This document shows, in pieces, positions 14,716-23,698 of a stretch of DNA of 64,000 nt (within the stretch, counting starts at the first letter, position 1; the number at the start of each line of letters is the position of its first letter). The DNA lies in the NCBI GenBank assembly GCA_964346815.1, contig CAYFWF010000007.1, forward strand, positions 1 to 64,000. Direction: 5' to 3'. Under the pieces are notes generated by a model. The model made no database searches, was not told the DNA's origin, and worked only from the letters and a program-made list of their open reading frames with translations. The position numbers and the translations under genes are program-made. The stretch is from CAYFWF01 sp964346815. Lineage in GTDB: Bacteria > Acidobacteriota > Aminicenantia > Aminicenantales > Aminicenantaceae.

Positions 14716-15687
14716 ATGAGCTTAAGAGCGTTCATCATTGGGGTTATGACTGCCTTATCCTTCAATTCGTTATCTGCAGAGATCCATCATTTCAAACCGA
14801 CCAAGGGTTACGACACGTATGCTGTGCGGGAACCTGTCTTGCGTATAAAACCTGGAGACATCCTGGAGACAAACACCTTATACTCTGATTTTTTTACAGA
14901 AAAAGATGGCCTCTGGCCGGGAGAAGTCGGCCCAATCTATGTGGAAGGGGCGACTCCTGAGGACACTCTTGTCATCAAGATCATTAAGATCCATCCCAAC
15001 ATCAGCACAGGGAGATCCGGAACCTCTGAGATCTACGGTTCCTTGACCGCTACCCATACGACGCCCATGCTGCATGATCCCGTCCCGGCGAGAATGTTCA
15101 TCTGGAAGATCGATGCTCAGAAAATGTCTGCCACCCTGGATCTTCCGAACAGCCGGATGAGACAGGTCCAGGTCGAACTGGTTCCCATGCTGGGCCGGCT
15201 GGCCACCGCTCCTCCCGGAGACCAAGCCATCCCAGGAGGAGTGCCTTATAACTTCGGCGGCAACATGGACACTTCGGATGCCCGGGAGGGTGCAATCGTC
15301 TATCTTCCTATCTTCCATGATGGGGCGTACTTTTATTTTGGCGATGTCCACGCGCTCCAAGGTGACGGAGAGATTACAGGAAGCGGCATCGAGACATCGG
15401 CCGATGTCACTCTGGAGATCGACCTGATCAAGAATAAAAAGATCGATTGGCCGCGCTTGGAAAACGATAAGTTCATCATGATTGCAGGTTCTGTTAGACC
15501 GCTCATGGACGCCTTCCGGATCGCGCATGTCGAAATGGTCAAGTGGCTCGAGTCAGATTACGGCTTCGATCGTTGGGAGGCCCTTCAGCTGCTGTCGCAG
15601 GTGGGTTCGGCCCGAGTGGCCAATGTGGTGGACCCGAATTATACAATCGTAGCCAAATTCCCGAAAAAATACCTGCCGGACAAGTAG
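14716..15687 (+). CDS. Acetamidase/formamidase family protein, exported
   Basis: A 323-residue member of the FmdA/AmdA acetamidase-formamidase family, which hydrolyses small amides. ATG 14716 is preceded by CGGAGGG, and the protein opens with a signal peptide (MSLRAFIIGVMTALSFNSLSA), so it is periplasmic, unlike the classical cytosolic enzymes. Family features include GPIYVEGATPEDTLVIKI, PGGVPYNFGGNMDTSDAREG and HALQGDGEITGSGIE, the last being a conserved His/Asp-containing turn. The substrate is unknown. It lies immediately upstream of the subtilase gene (9-bp gap), so the two are probably co-transcribed. Confidence 0.8.
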   Translation: MSLRAFIIGVMTALSFNSLSAEIHHFKPTKGYDTYAVREPVLRIKPGDILETNTLYSDFFTEKDGLWPGEVGPIYVEGATPEDTLVIKIIKIHPNISTGRSGTSEIYGSLTATHTTPMLHDPVPARMFIWKIDAQKMSATLDLPNSRMRQVQVELVPMLGRLATAPPGDQAIPGGVPYNFGGNMDTSDAREGAIVYLPIFHDGAYFYFGDVHALQGDGEITGSGIETSADVTLEIDLIKNKKIDWPRLENDKFIMIAGSVRPLMDAFRIAHVEMVKWLESDYGFDRWEALQLLSQVGSARVANVVDPNYTIVAKFPKKYLPDK

Positions 15688-15696
15688 AGATGCAAA

Positions 15697-17253
15697 ATGA
15701 AAAGAGATTTAACGGCGAGATTTCCGAAAGATGAGATGAGTAAGGAGCATGGCTTCATGAGGTGCACCCGTGGGACTTTTAAAGGCCAGATGGCCATGCT
15801 TTGTCTCGTGCTGCTGACGATCTCGTGTCAGAATGTAAGGGAACAAGATGTATGGCTCGGTGATTTGCACGATAAGGCAAGAGCGTTGTTCTACCAGACT
15901 TTAAGAGAAGAAATTTCTGTTCATCCAGAGAGGTCACGGCTCAGCAGCGGAGAAATCGCCAAGATCATGGAAGCCGAGACCAGATACGAGAGGTTGTTCG
16001 ATATCCTGATCAACATCTTCTACCAAAAGGATGAACCGGAATACAGCCGATTGCTCCAATTAGATGACAGAGAATCCAGGTCTTCGTTTAAACGGATGTA
16101 CTCGGAACTTTCCTGTTTCTCTGCCCATCAATTCGTAGAGAGCTTCTTTACCTCAGATTCCTCGACAGATCTGATTCGGAAGAATATCCCAGCCTATAAA
16201 GACATGGATGTAGTGGATCTGGTGATAAGATCCATAGGTTATCACGCAAGGCTCGATCGTCCCGAAACAGAATCGGCCGCCAAGCCCTTGAGTCCTGAAT
16301 TCGACAAACAGGGAGCATTGTATGCGGCCAGATTCCACGAAGCCCACAAAATCACCAAGGGGAATGGAGTGAAAGTTGCTGTGCTCGATACAGGCATCGA
16401 CGAAAGTCATCCTGTCTTCCGGAACACCCGATGGGGGAAGCATTTTTCTCTGGTTGGGAGGTTCGGGAAACCTTGGGAGTCCGATGCACCTCTTGTGGAC
16501 TGGGGATTCCATGGAACTCTGGTTGCTTCTATCGTTGCTCGATATGCTCCTGAGGCTCAAATCACCATGTACAAATTCGGGGATGGAGATACCCAGAATG
16601 ATCCTCCCTATCAACTTCTCTCGCAATGTACCGTGGCTGCCGCCATATATAGAGCTGTTCATGATGGCAACCATGTCATCAGCATCAGCGCGTCCGGTTC
16701 TGGCATAGATCCCGATTATCTGAGAGAAGCCTGCCAATATGCGGACCGCAACAACAGGGTCGTCATCAGTGGGACTCTCTACAACCGCTGGTTCAAGCAG
16801 GGGAACAGGCGCAACTATCCTTCCCAGTATGATACAGTGGTAAGCGTGACCGCAGCAGAAAGACGCGACGACGGCACCTATGGGTATTGGGATGTGTGCG
16901 CGGCTCAAGAGACGAATGATATCGCCGCCCCGAACGATATCTTCGGTGCTTTTCCGACTTATGTCGACAGGGAAGATACATATGTCCCGAGCATATCCGC
17001 AGCCATTCCTGTGGTGTCTGCCCTCTTCGCGCTGACGATGTCTGTGTATCCCCGTCTCGGCACTGAAGATTCCGGGGAATACGCAGAGACCATCAAGAAT
17101 CTTGTTTTCGATAATGCGCATCCTCAAATGGTCGGTTTTCAAGGATTCTCACCCGAATGCGGGCACGGTCTGATCGATGCCGAAAAAACGATTAAAAGTG
17201 CAGCTCTTTTAAATAAAGACAGGGAGATAACTCAGAAAAAAAATCACCCCTAA
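15697..17253 (+). CDS. S8 subtilisin-like serine peptidase, probable lipoprotein
   Basis: A 518-residue (counting from ATG 15697) secreted peptidase. A hydrophobic segment ends in LLTISC, a probable lipobox, near residue 45, so the true start may be one of the later Met codons (15736 or 15757). The S8 catalytic triad is complete: Asp231 in AVLDTGID, His272 in WGFHGTLVA, and Ser434 in SISAAIPVVSA, where the usual GTSMAAP is altered. The oxyanion asparagine region is less clear. The roughly 150 residues before the catalytic domain are helical and may act as a propeptide. It would act in the periplasm or on the cell surface. The altered sequence around the active serine hints at a divergent subfamily. 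Confidence 0.8.
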   Translation: MKRDLTARFPKDEMSKEHGFMRCTRGTFKGQMAMLCLVLLTISCQNVREQDVWLGDLHDKARALFYQTLREEISVHPERSRLSSGEIAKIMEAETRYERLFDILINIFYQKDEPEYSRLLQLDDRESRSSFKRMYSELSCFSAHQFVESFFTSDSSTDLIRKNIPAYKDMDVVDLVIRSIGYHARLDRPETESAAKPLSPEFDKQGALYAARFHEAHKITKGNGVKVAVLDTGIDESHPVFRNTRWGKHFSLVGRFGKPWESDAPLVDWGFHGTLVASIVARYAPEAQITMYKFGDGDTQNDPPYQLLSQCTVAAAIYRAVHDGNHVISISASGSGIDPDYLREACQYADRNNRVVISGTLYNRWFKQGNRRNYPSQYDTVVSVTAAERRDDGTYGYWDVCAAQETNDIAAPNDIFGAFPTYVDREDTYVPSISAAIPVVSALFALTMSVYPRLGTEDSGEYAETIKNLVFDNAHPQMVGFQGFSPECGHGLIDAEKTIKSAALLNKDREITQKKNHP

Positions 17254-17409
17254 AATCATCTCCTGAGGGGATAGTTTCTCTTGATCTTTATTATTTACAA
17301 TTTTCAGCAAAATCTTGCTTGATCTGGATCATACGTGCATGATAGGGAAGTCCGGATGAGAATGTTTATGCTTAGGGATCATTCAGGTTAAGCACTGAAG
17401 CAGAAAAGC

Positions 17410-17859
17410 ATGCATACGGATAGAAGGAACCGCACCGATAGAAGAAAAAAACCCACTAAACCCTTCAGCCACTATACCATAAAAGGCCGTCGGGAAAAAG
17501 CGCGCCGTGCAGAAGAAGACAAGAACTATTATGTGGACCGATATGAAGCCCATCACTTTGTTCTTATTTTGCTCATTATGGTCCTGTGTGTCTTAGACGC
17601 CTACTTCACAGTTAAGATCCTCCATGTGGGAGGAACTGAGCTTAACCCCCTGATGATAGGCCTTATTAACAAAGCCCCTTTAGTCTGCCTTCTGATTAAG
17701 TTTTTGATCACTGCGGCTTGTCTCGTCGTCATCCTGGTGCACAAGAATTTTGTGGTCTTTAACAAAATAAAGGCTTCCTTTTTCATAGTTGTGATTTTTT
17801 TTCTTTACCTCATCCTTGTCCTGTATGAGGCCCTTTTCTTCTTCTCTCATTCTTCTTGA
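17410..17859 (+). CDS. DUF5658-like small membrane protein
   Basis: A 149-residue protein with a strongly basic N-terminus (TDRRNRTDRRKK) and three hydrophobic helices: 50-70 (HHFVLILLIMVLCVLDAYFT), 88-108 and 120-143. The motif LDAYFTVKILHVGGTELNPLM matches the DUF5658 pattern, in which a D..xT helix is followed by a G..ELNPL loop. The function is unknown. It is flanked by weak hairpins and stands alone, 156 bp after the subtilase gene. Confidence 0.6.
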   Translation: MHTDRRNRTDRRKKPTKPFSHYTIKGRREKARRAEEDKNYYVDRYEAHHFVLILLIMVLCVLDAYFTVKILHVGGTELNPLMIGLINKAPLVCLLIKFLITAACLVVILVHKNFVVFNKIKASFFIVVIFFLYLILVLYEALFFFSHSS

Positions 17860-17913
17860 TACATCCTGCACTCTGAAGCCTAGTAAATACCCACAATATT
17901 TGTTAAAAATTAC

Positions 17914-17930
17914 AAAAATTGTCAATTTTT
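17914..17930. promoter_or_regulatory. Palindrome upstream of the sigma-54 promoter (possible enhancer site)
   Basis: AAAAATTG (17914-17921) and CAATTTTT (17923-17930) are perfect inverted arms around one T. The centre lies about 67 bp before the -24 element of the sigma-54 promoter, a typical distance for an enhancer-binding-protein site. An alternative reading is a weak A/T terminator for the membrane-protein gene ending at 17859. Confidence 0.35.
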
Positions 17931-17988
17931 TCTGTACCAAATCGGAAACAAAATTCACTAATTTATTTAATATCAATGAGTTAAATTC

Positions 17989-18003
17989 TGGCACGATATT
18001 TGC
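17989..18003 (+). promoter_or_regulatory. Sigma-54 (RpoN) promoter
   Basis: TGGCACGATATTTGC matches the -24/-12 consensus TGGCACG-N4-TTGC exactly, with GG at 17990-17991 and GC at 18002-18003. Transcription would start near 18014, about 30 nt before the ATG at 18045. It is the only RpoN site I noticed in the window. No RpoN activator gene is nearby. Confidence 0.8.
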
Positions 18004-18044
18004 GTTCAAAAAAAACGATGTACGAATTAAGAGGAAGCGGGAAA

Positions 18045-18218
18045 ATGAAGATCAAACATAATCTCAAAAGGTATTTTAAAGTCGTCGGGCTTTCCGGAAT
18101 TTTCTGTTCGTGGACCACCATGGCCTTTGTGTGGATGGGATCGGCGACAGCCTCTTATGTCGGCTACAGCCTGACCGCCGGCCTTTTAGGGTTAGCTATT
18201 TTTTTGGGAAAGAACTGA
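18045..18218 (+). CDS. 57-residue membrane protein behind a sigma-54 promoter
   Basis: A small protein starting at ATG 18045 with GAGGAAGCGG upstream. It has a basic N-terminus (MKIKHNLKRYFK) and two hydrophobic stretches (VVGLSGIFCSWTTMAFVWMG and YVGYSLTAGLLGLAIFLG). I recognise no family. The strong sigma-54 promoter at the right distance argues that it is real and condition-dependent, for example on nitrogen, envelope stress or motility signals. It might be a small regulator or assembly factor of a membrane complex, or merely the first part of a short transcript ending at the terminator at 18468. Confidence 0.5.
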   Translation: MKIKHNLKRYFKVVGLSGIFCSWTTMAFVWMGSATASYVGYSLTAGLLGLAIFLGKN

Positions 18219-18234
18219 AAAGAGACGTCTAAAG

Positions 18235-18429
18235 ATGCAGATTTCATTCATTTATTTCAGTGTAGAAGCGGGAGACACGGGAATTGCCGAATGGGTATCC
18301 TTGTGGGATAAACGTGAACTTCTATCGGTCTATTCCGCGGCTGATATCCCCTATTCCCGGTTCTCTCATATAGAAAAGGCCAATTTTGGAATTGTTTATT
18401 CCAAAGTGAGGAGTATGTATCCTCATTAA
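18235..18429 (+). CDS. Possible 64-residue protein, doubtful
   Basis: An open frame starting 16 nt after the 57-residue membrane protein and ending before the terminator at 18468, so it would be on the same sigma-54 transcript. The ribosome site is poor and the composition (two aromatic-rich patches, no clear domain) gives no family. Kept as a low-confidence call only because of its position between promoter and terminator. Confidence 0.25.
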   Translation: MQISFIYFSVEAGDTGIAEWVSLWDKRELLSVYSAADIPYSRFSHIEKANFGIVYSKVRSMYPH

Positions 18430-18467
18430 TCCTCCAATTTTACTTCACGCCTCCAAACCAATCCTCG

Positions 18468-18500
18468 ACCCCCCCTCAGGTGGGGGGTTTGTCTTTTTGA
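18468..18500 (+). terminator. Rho-independent terminator
   Basis: ACCCCCC pairs with GGGGGGT (18482-18488) around a short loop and is followed by TTTGTCTTTTT. It ends the sigma-54 transcript and separates it from the convergent YyaL-like gene, which stops at 18519. Confidence 0.85.
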
Positions 18501-18518
18501 GGTTATACGCCGGCTGCT

Positions 18519-20636
18519 TTACCGTGAGGATAACTGATTGACGAGCTCTTCAGGATCGGTGACAGGAAGTTTACAGGTGAAATTTTCACAAAGATAGGCG
18601 GCAGCCTTTCCTTCGATGGGTTTTCGGCCAGCTAAAAGAGGAATTTTTTCAGAGAGTTGAGGGGCATTGACGCTCTCAGGATCCATGAATGCGATAATCC
18701 GGTTAGGAACGAAACAAGCCTGAATGGCCCGCAGGAGTCTTTTCGTGTCTTCTGAATCTCTTTTGCCGGCAATGGCGATTTCTTTGGGGGGATAGAGCAG
18801 AAAACCCGCACCGCTGAGAAGGGTCAAATATCCCTGAGGAGCTTTTTCCATATAGGGGAGACTGGCCTTTAGAATCCTTTGTGCTTTTTTCAGATACGTC
18901 TTCTTGTCGAAAAGGAGATTAAACCTGAGAAAGATTTCGACTGCCACACCTGTTGGAGATGGAAGAGAGCTGTCATTCATTGATTTCGTTCGTACGATCA
19001 GGTTTTTATGTAAACCGCTGGTGTTAAAAAAGCCGGCGCTGTTTTCATCCCAGAATTGGTCGATCATTTCTTCTGCCAGCTCTTCAGCCTTGAACAGCCA
19101 ATTCTCGTTGAATGTGGCTTCATAGAGGTCGATCAGAGCGCGGGAGGTATAGGCGTAATCCTCTAAATATGCGGGAAGTTTTCTCTGTTCTTTTCTGAAT
19201 GTTCGGAGAAGTTTTCCGTCTTCTGTCCTCATCCTGTTCATTAAAAACGAGGCAGCGTTCTCTGCTGCGTTCAAATACTTTTCGTCTTCAAAGACCTGAT
19301 ACCCTCTGGAATAGGCTGAAATCATCAAAGCGTTCCAGGAAGTGATGACCTTGTCGTCCAGGCCGGGCCGACCTCTTTCTTTCCGGACCTTGAGAAGTTT
19401 TTTCCGCATGGAAGATAGAGCCACCTCTAAATCTTCCTCTTCCCCCTTGAACTCCCTGGCTACGGCTCCAAGATTCTTTTGGATGTGAAGGATGTTGAGA
19501 CCTTGATGATAAGGTTCGTGAGAGGGAAAATTTCCATCTTTTTTCACATTGTAATAACTGGCAAAGATATCAGCATCTTTTTTACCCAGTATTTGATCCA
19601 GCTCATCTCTTTTCCAGAGATAAAAAATGCCTTCCTTGCCCTGGCTGTCGGCATCTTCGGACGAATAGATACCTCCTGTGTCGTCGGTCATATCTGTCAT
19701 TACGTAATCGAGCGTCTCTTGGGCGATTCTGGCGTACTTTGCGTTTTCAGTGACCTGATAGGCTTCAGTATACACCTCAGCCAGTTGGGCGTTGTCGTAG
19801 AGCATTTTCTCAAAATGGGGGACCAGCCAAATAGGATCCACCGAATAGCGATGGAAGCCTCCTGCCAGATGGTCATAGATTCCTCCTTCGCACATTTTGT
19901 CCAAGGTGAGAGAAGCCATCTCAAGGGAGTGACTGTTGCCGGTATGGTAATAATCGCGAAGGAGGAAGGAGATGGCGTTTGAGGGAGGAAACTTCGGCGC
20001 GCGGCTGAATCCTCCCCATTCCTTATCGAAAGATTTTCCCAATTTATGAGTCGCATGAGCGAGCAATTTCCTACCGAGCGTTGCTCGATCATCGATGGGT
20101 AAGGCTTTTGATGTTTGCTGTTCTATGTTCTGGGTTAGGAGTTCGGCATCCAGGAGAAGCTTGTTTTTGCTCTGTTCATCATGCCAGAACTCGCTGATCC
20201 GTACTAAGAGGTTCTTGAAGCCTATGCGGCCCCATTTGTCTTCGGGAGGGAAATATGTGCCGCCATAGAAAGGCTTCAAATCGGGGGTGAGAAATACAGT
20301 GAGGGGCCAGCCTCCACTCCCTGATATGGCTGCAACAGCGGTCATGTAAATTTCATCCAGGTCGGGGTGCTCTTCACGATCGACTTTGATGGAGATGAAG
20401 TTTTTGTTGAGGAACTCCGCGATTTCCTCGTTTTGGAAGGATTCTTTTTCCATCACATGGCACCAGTGGCAGGCCGAGTATCCAATGGACAGAAATATGG
20501 GCTTGTTTTCCTTTTTTGCCAGGGAAAGAGCCTCATCTCTCCAAGGATACCAGTCCACAGGATTATGAGCATGCTGTAGGAGATAGGGGCTGGTCTCGTT
20601 TGTAAGATGGTTGGTATGGCAGTGTTTTTTTTCCAT
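18519..20636 (-). CDS. YyaL/DUF255 thioredoxin-domain protein (SPATA20-like)
   Basis: A 705-residue cytosolic protein of the YyaL family. I use ATG 20636 (MEKKHCHTNHLTNETSPYLL), the family's usual beginning; a longer frame to 20777 would overlap the NUDIX gene. Residues about 10-170 are the N-terminal thioredoxin-like DUF255 domain with SIGYSACHWCHVMEKESF (CHWC active-site pair), SGGWPLTVFLTPD and YFPPEDKWGR. The remainder is an (alpha/alpha)-barrel related to AGE epimerases and six-hairpin glycosidases (GGFHRYSVDPIWLVPHFEKM). Its biological role is not settled. It probably follows the NUDIX gene on one transcript, with about 20 nt between them. Confidence 0.85.
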   Translation of the reverse strand: MEKKHCHTNHLTNETSPYLLQHAHNPVDWYPWRDEALSLAKKENKPIFLSIGYSACHWCHVMEKESFQNEEIAEFLNKNFISIKVDREEHPDLDEIYMTAVAAISGSGGWPLTVFLTPDLKPFYGGTYFPPEDKWGRIGFKNLLVRISEFWHDEQSKNKLLLDAELLTQNIEQQTSKALPIDDRATLGRKLLAHATHKLGKSFDKEWGGFSRAPKFPPSNAISFLLRDYYHTGNSHSLEMASLTLDKMCEGGIYDHLAGGFHRYSVDPIWLVPHFEKMLYDNAQLAEVYTEAYQVTENAKYARIAQETLDYVMTDMTDDTGGIYSSEDADSQGKEGIFYLWKRDELDQILGKKDADIFASYYNVKKDGNFPSHEPYHQGLNILHIQKNLGAVAREFKGEEEDLEVALSSMRKKLLKVRKERGRPGLDDKVITSWNALMISAYSRGYQVFEDEKYLNAAENAASFLMNRMRTEDGKLLRTFRKEQRKLPAYLEDYAYTSRALIDLYEATFNENWLFKAEELAEEMIDQFWDENSAGFFNTSGLHKNLIVRTKSMNDSSLPSPTGVAVEIFLRFNLLFDKKTYLKKAQRILKASLPYMEKAPQGYLTLLSGAGFLLYPPKEIAIAGKRDSEDTKRLLRAIQACFVPNRIIAFMDPESVNAPQLSEKIPLLAGRKPIEGKAAAYLCENFTCKLPVTDPEELVNQLSSR

Positions 20637-20655
20637 AAATTTATCCCTATTATTC

Positions 20656-21300
20656 CTAGATATTAAATAACTGACCCCCTCGTTTGAGAACTTCAACCAG
20701 CTCAGCGAGGACCATGGCTGTGGCCCCCCAAATTTTGTGCCCTTTGAAGAGGTAAATAGGAACCTCAACTTCAACACCCCTTATCATCCATGTTTCCTTA
20801 TGTGTGGTCTCTGGCTCGAGAAAGTATCGGACCGGGATCTCGAGGACCTCAGCCACTTCTTGTGCTGCGGGCTGGAAATCGGGCCGCGTTTCTGAAAAAC
20901 CTGCGACCGGGAAGATGCAGTAATTGCTCGGAGGAATGTAGAGCGGAGTCAACCTCCCCAGGATTCGCACGGAATCCGGGTCGATCTTCAACTCTTCTTG
21001 TGCTTCTCTCAGAGCAGTCTGTTCCAGACTCTCGTCCGGTTCCTGACGACCTCCTGGAAGGGATATCTGTCCTTTGTGAAAATCCACATTCTCGGTCCGG
21101 CGTGTCAAAACAAGGTAGAGATTGCCCTCAACGAGGTAAAAAAGCATAAGAACGCCTGCTTTGATGCTGGTATCTTCCACTTCAAAATACAGCTTATTCC
21201 CTGGACGTGGATTGGGGATCATTTTCATTTGGGCTTCAAAGCCCGGCATCGGTCCGGCAAATTTTTTTTCCAGCATCCTCAGAGTGTGCTTTATTTCCAT
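20656..21300 (-). CDS. NUDIX hydrolase, CoA pyrophosphatase (NudL) type
   Basis: A 214-residue NUDIX enzyme that should hydrolyse a nucleotide diphosphate, most likely CoA or acyl-CoA, to 4'-phosphopantetheine and ADP. The NUDIX box GGRQEPDESLEQTALREAQEEL fits GX5EX7REUXEEXGU; just before it, LVLTRRTENVDFHKGQISLP matches the CoA-type signature (LTxRxxxxxxHxGxxxxPGG). I start at ATG 21300 (MEIKHTLRML); a longer form from 21378 is possible and neither has a strong ribosome site. The downstream gene on the same strand is the YyaL-like protein. Confidence 0.8.
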   Translation of the reverse strand: MEIKHTLRMLEKKFAGPMPGFEAQMKMIPNPRPGNKLYFEVEDTSIKAGVLMLFYLVEGNLYLVLTRRTENVDFHKGQISLPGGRQEPDESLEQTALREAQEELKIDPDSVRILGRLTPLYIPPSNYCIFPVAGFSETRPDFQPAAQEVAEVLEIPVRYFLEPETTHKETWMIRGVEVEVPIYLFKGHKIWGATAMVLAELVEVLKRGGQLFNI

Positions 21301-21532
21301 CGTACAAAACTCTTCAATAATATCCTGGAATATTGGATATTTTTTTTGTTTGATAAAGCATCCTTGCTTCTGTGACAATTTCGTTTTTTCTTTGTCATGG
21401 AAATATGGATACCTCCTCTGTTTATTTCGGTTTTTCTTACTTCTTAGAATGCATTATACTATCATTTGATCCGACTTTCTAAATGGTTTGTGTCACCGTT
21501 TGAACAGCAGTCAACACATTTGTTAAAGGTTA

Positions 21533-22714
21533 ATGAAAAGAAAAGCACTGACTGAGATCAGCTTGGATCGTGTGAATCGTTTTGTGTTGAGAAAGCAGCA
21601 CCTCACTCCCGACTCCAAAATAAACGATGTTGTACAAATCGTAAAGGACATCGGAGGGCTGCATGCGACCAGTGCCATTAGCCCGTATCTTTCTCTTTTT
21701 GCCAGGGCAAAGAAATTTGAGAAAGCCGACTTTTCGAAGGAATTCTCGCATAGGAAATCTTTGGCCAGGGTCCGGTATGTGAGAAATACTGTCTACATTC
21801 TTCCCAAAGACTTTGTCCCGTTGGCCTTTGCAGCCACCAGCAGAACTGCAGGAGTGGCGTCCGAGCGTCATTACAAATATTTCGGGTTTACCCCCAGAGA
21901 CTATGAAAGGATATCGAACAAAATATTGGATATCCTCAAAGGCAGGGGTCTCTCCGCAAAGGAAATCAAAGGGAAGTTGAGAACGTCGCGAAACATCTCT
22001 CCATTGGTAAATCTGATGTGTGACAGAGGACTTTTGATTCGTGGCCTTACCAAGCAGGATTGGAAAAGCAACCTCCACACATATTTTCGTCTCGTTGATT
22101 ATTATCCTGATCTCGATCTGAAGAAGCTCCACGAAGAGGGGGCAAGAGAGACAGTCGTCCTGCAGTACCTCTCTTCCTTCGGTCCAGTGACCGCTCAGGA
22201 TATTTCCTGGTGGACAGGATTTCCGATGAAACAGGTGAGAAAGATACTCGAAAAACTCGAGCAAGACATTTCTTCTACGGCCATTTCAGGTTTGGAGGGA
22301 ACTTTTTTTCTTTTATCTTCTGAATGGGAGGCTTTAAGATCCCCCCAATCTCGTGGGTCTCCTCCAGTCAACCTGCTCCCTCATCTCGATCCTTATCTCA
22401 TGGGCTATAGAAACAGGGGGCGCTATCTTGATCCCCGGCGATATAAGATGATATTCGACCGTTCTGGAAACGCCACCTCGGCCATCCTTGTGGATGGAAA
22501 AATCATCGGGGTGTGGGATTTTGATGACCCCTGGATTAAATTGTATTTGTTCAAAGAGATGGGAAAATCCATCATCGATGAAATTTATTCTGAAGCTGTG
22601 CGCGTAGGAGCCTTTATCGCAGATCGGACCGTTAAGGTCAGGAGATGTGACTCCATAGTTCCACTCAATCAAAGAACTCAAGGAGCCTTCATGTCTCCAC
22701 TCAAAGACTGCTGA
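21533..22714 (+). CDS. Winged-helix DNA-binding protein, AlkZ/YcaQ-like (HTH_42)
   Basis: A 393-residue member of the HTH_42 (winged helix) family, which includes the DNA glycosylases AlkZ/YcaQ that unhook interstrand crosslinks. Family features include the N-terminal IVKDIGGLHATSAISPYLSL, the mid-region VRNTVYILPKDF, the repeat of winged-helix units, and NLLPHLDPYLMGYRNRGRYL near residue 285, the LLPxxDPxxxGYxxR stretch of the family. I could not see the QxD catalytic motif that defines active AlkZ, so catalysis is uncertain. AAAGG lies before the ATG. It is convergent with the ARPP-1 gene; the two stops abut at 22714/22715. Confidence 0.65.
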   Translation: MKRKALTEISLDRVNRFVLRKQHLTPDSKINDVVQIVKDIGGLHATSAISPYLSLFARAKKFEKADFSKEFSHRKSLARVRYVRNTVYILPKDFVPLAFAATSRTAGVASERHYKYFGFTPRDYERISNKILDILKGRGLSAKEIKGKLRTSRNISPLVNLMCDRGLLIRGLTKQDWKSNLHTYFRLVDYYPDLDLKKLHEEGARETVVLQYLSSFGPVTAQDISWWTGFPMKQVRKILEKLEQDISSTAISGLEGTFFLLSSEWEALRSPQSRGSPPVNLLPHLDPYLMGYRNRGRYLDPRRYKMIFDRSGNATSAILVDGKIIGVWDFDDPWIKLYLFKEMGKSIIDEIYSEAVRVGAFIADRTVKVRRCDSIVPLNQRTQGAFMSPLKDC

Positions 22715-23698
22715 TCAGGCAGTTCTAAATTCCCTCCTCCTTCTGAAGCCAACGATACTGCCAGCTTTTTCGCTCTCGGTGATCCCGAAGAATGCCATAT
22801 GGATCACTTTCTGTTCGACCTTGAGAGCCGATCCTACAATTTCTTTCCCTTCGAACCTGTAATCCCAGCCCTTTCCCACAGATTCATATTTTTTTTCTTT
22901 GCTTTTGCTTGCTTCTTTCAGGAAATCTTTGGCCCTTTCTTTGTCTGGTTTTTCTGTTTTAGGAGACTTTTGCAGGAGGGCTTCCATGGCATAGCTTTTC
23001 ACGAGCTTCGGATGAAGAAGTGCATATGCAGAGTCGCGCGAGAGAAAATCAAGCCCCACCACCTTTCCATCCATAAATATGAGCAGTCCCTTTTGTTGAG
23101 GGATACATTGAAACACGTTCATGTACTCATCCAGTTCCTCTTTCTTCGCCTCATAGATATCGCTCATAGCGGCAGTTCGGGAATGAACCTCGGCCCTTTG
23201 GGACATCTCATCGATAGATGTCCATACGGTTCCCTGGTCTGAGCGGTAATCCCGAGATTCTTGCAGAGATTCTGAGACGGTTTGAGACTTCATTTTCCGT
23301 ATTTTTGGGATCATTACTGTTCCTGACTCAGAAAAATCCCGCGAGGTATACGACCACCGTCTTTGTTCCGTACAACTGACAGGAATGACCGTTTCGGACT
23401 TTTCTTCCACCAGGATGCTGGTATTCAATACCCTGTTCTGTTTGGCCCCGGCCAACTCCTCACCATCGAGAAGGAGCACGGGCATATCTCCTTTATTGAT
23501 GACCTTTAGCTCTGGAACCCGTCCTTCCTGGCTGACTTCGGATATGGTCAGAATCTGTCTCTCCAGGGCTTGTTTCAAAACCATATATTCTGGTGAATCA
23601 TCGAGTGAAGTTAGTACAGGGAGTACGGCCATGTTCTTGAAGTGCTGGACCTCGCCAAACTCAAAACTTGATAGATATTTTTTAATGTCCTTATCCAT
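22715..23698 (-). CDS. ARPP-1 family protein (DUF6569)
   Basis: A 327-residue protein matching the ARPP-1 domain. In the N-terminal half, PVLLLDGEELAGAKQNRVLN and ETVIPVSCTEQRRWSY are the diagnostic conserved blocks. The family was named for its association with ADP-ribosylglycohydrolase and rhodanese-phosphatase genes; its biochemical role is not established. The C-terminal part (about 255-310) is a lysine-rich coiled coil followed by a second conserved block (YESVGKGWDYRFEGKEIVG). It has no signal peptide. The gene overlaps the upstream PD-(D/E)XK nuclease gene by 8 bp, implying translational coupling and a shared pathway. Confidence 0.75.
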   Translation of the reverse strand: MDKDIKKYLSSFEFGEVQHFKNMAVLPVLTSLDDSPEYMVLKQALERQILTISEVSQEGRVPELKVINKGDMPVLLLDGEELAGAKQNRVLNTSILVEEKSETVIPVSCTEQRRWSYTSRDFSESGTVMIPKIRKMKSQTVSESLQESRDYRSDQGTVWTSIDEMSQRAEVHSRTAAMSDIYEAKKEELDEYMNVFQCIPQQKGLLIFMDGKVVGLDFLSRDSAYALLHPKLVKSYAMEALLQKSPKTEKPDKERAKDFLKEASKSKEKKYESVGKGWDYRFEGKEIVGSALKVEQKVIHMAFFGITESEKAGSIVGFRRRREFRTA

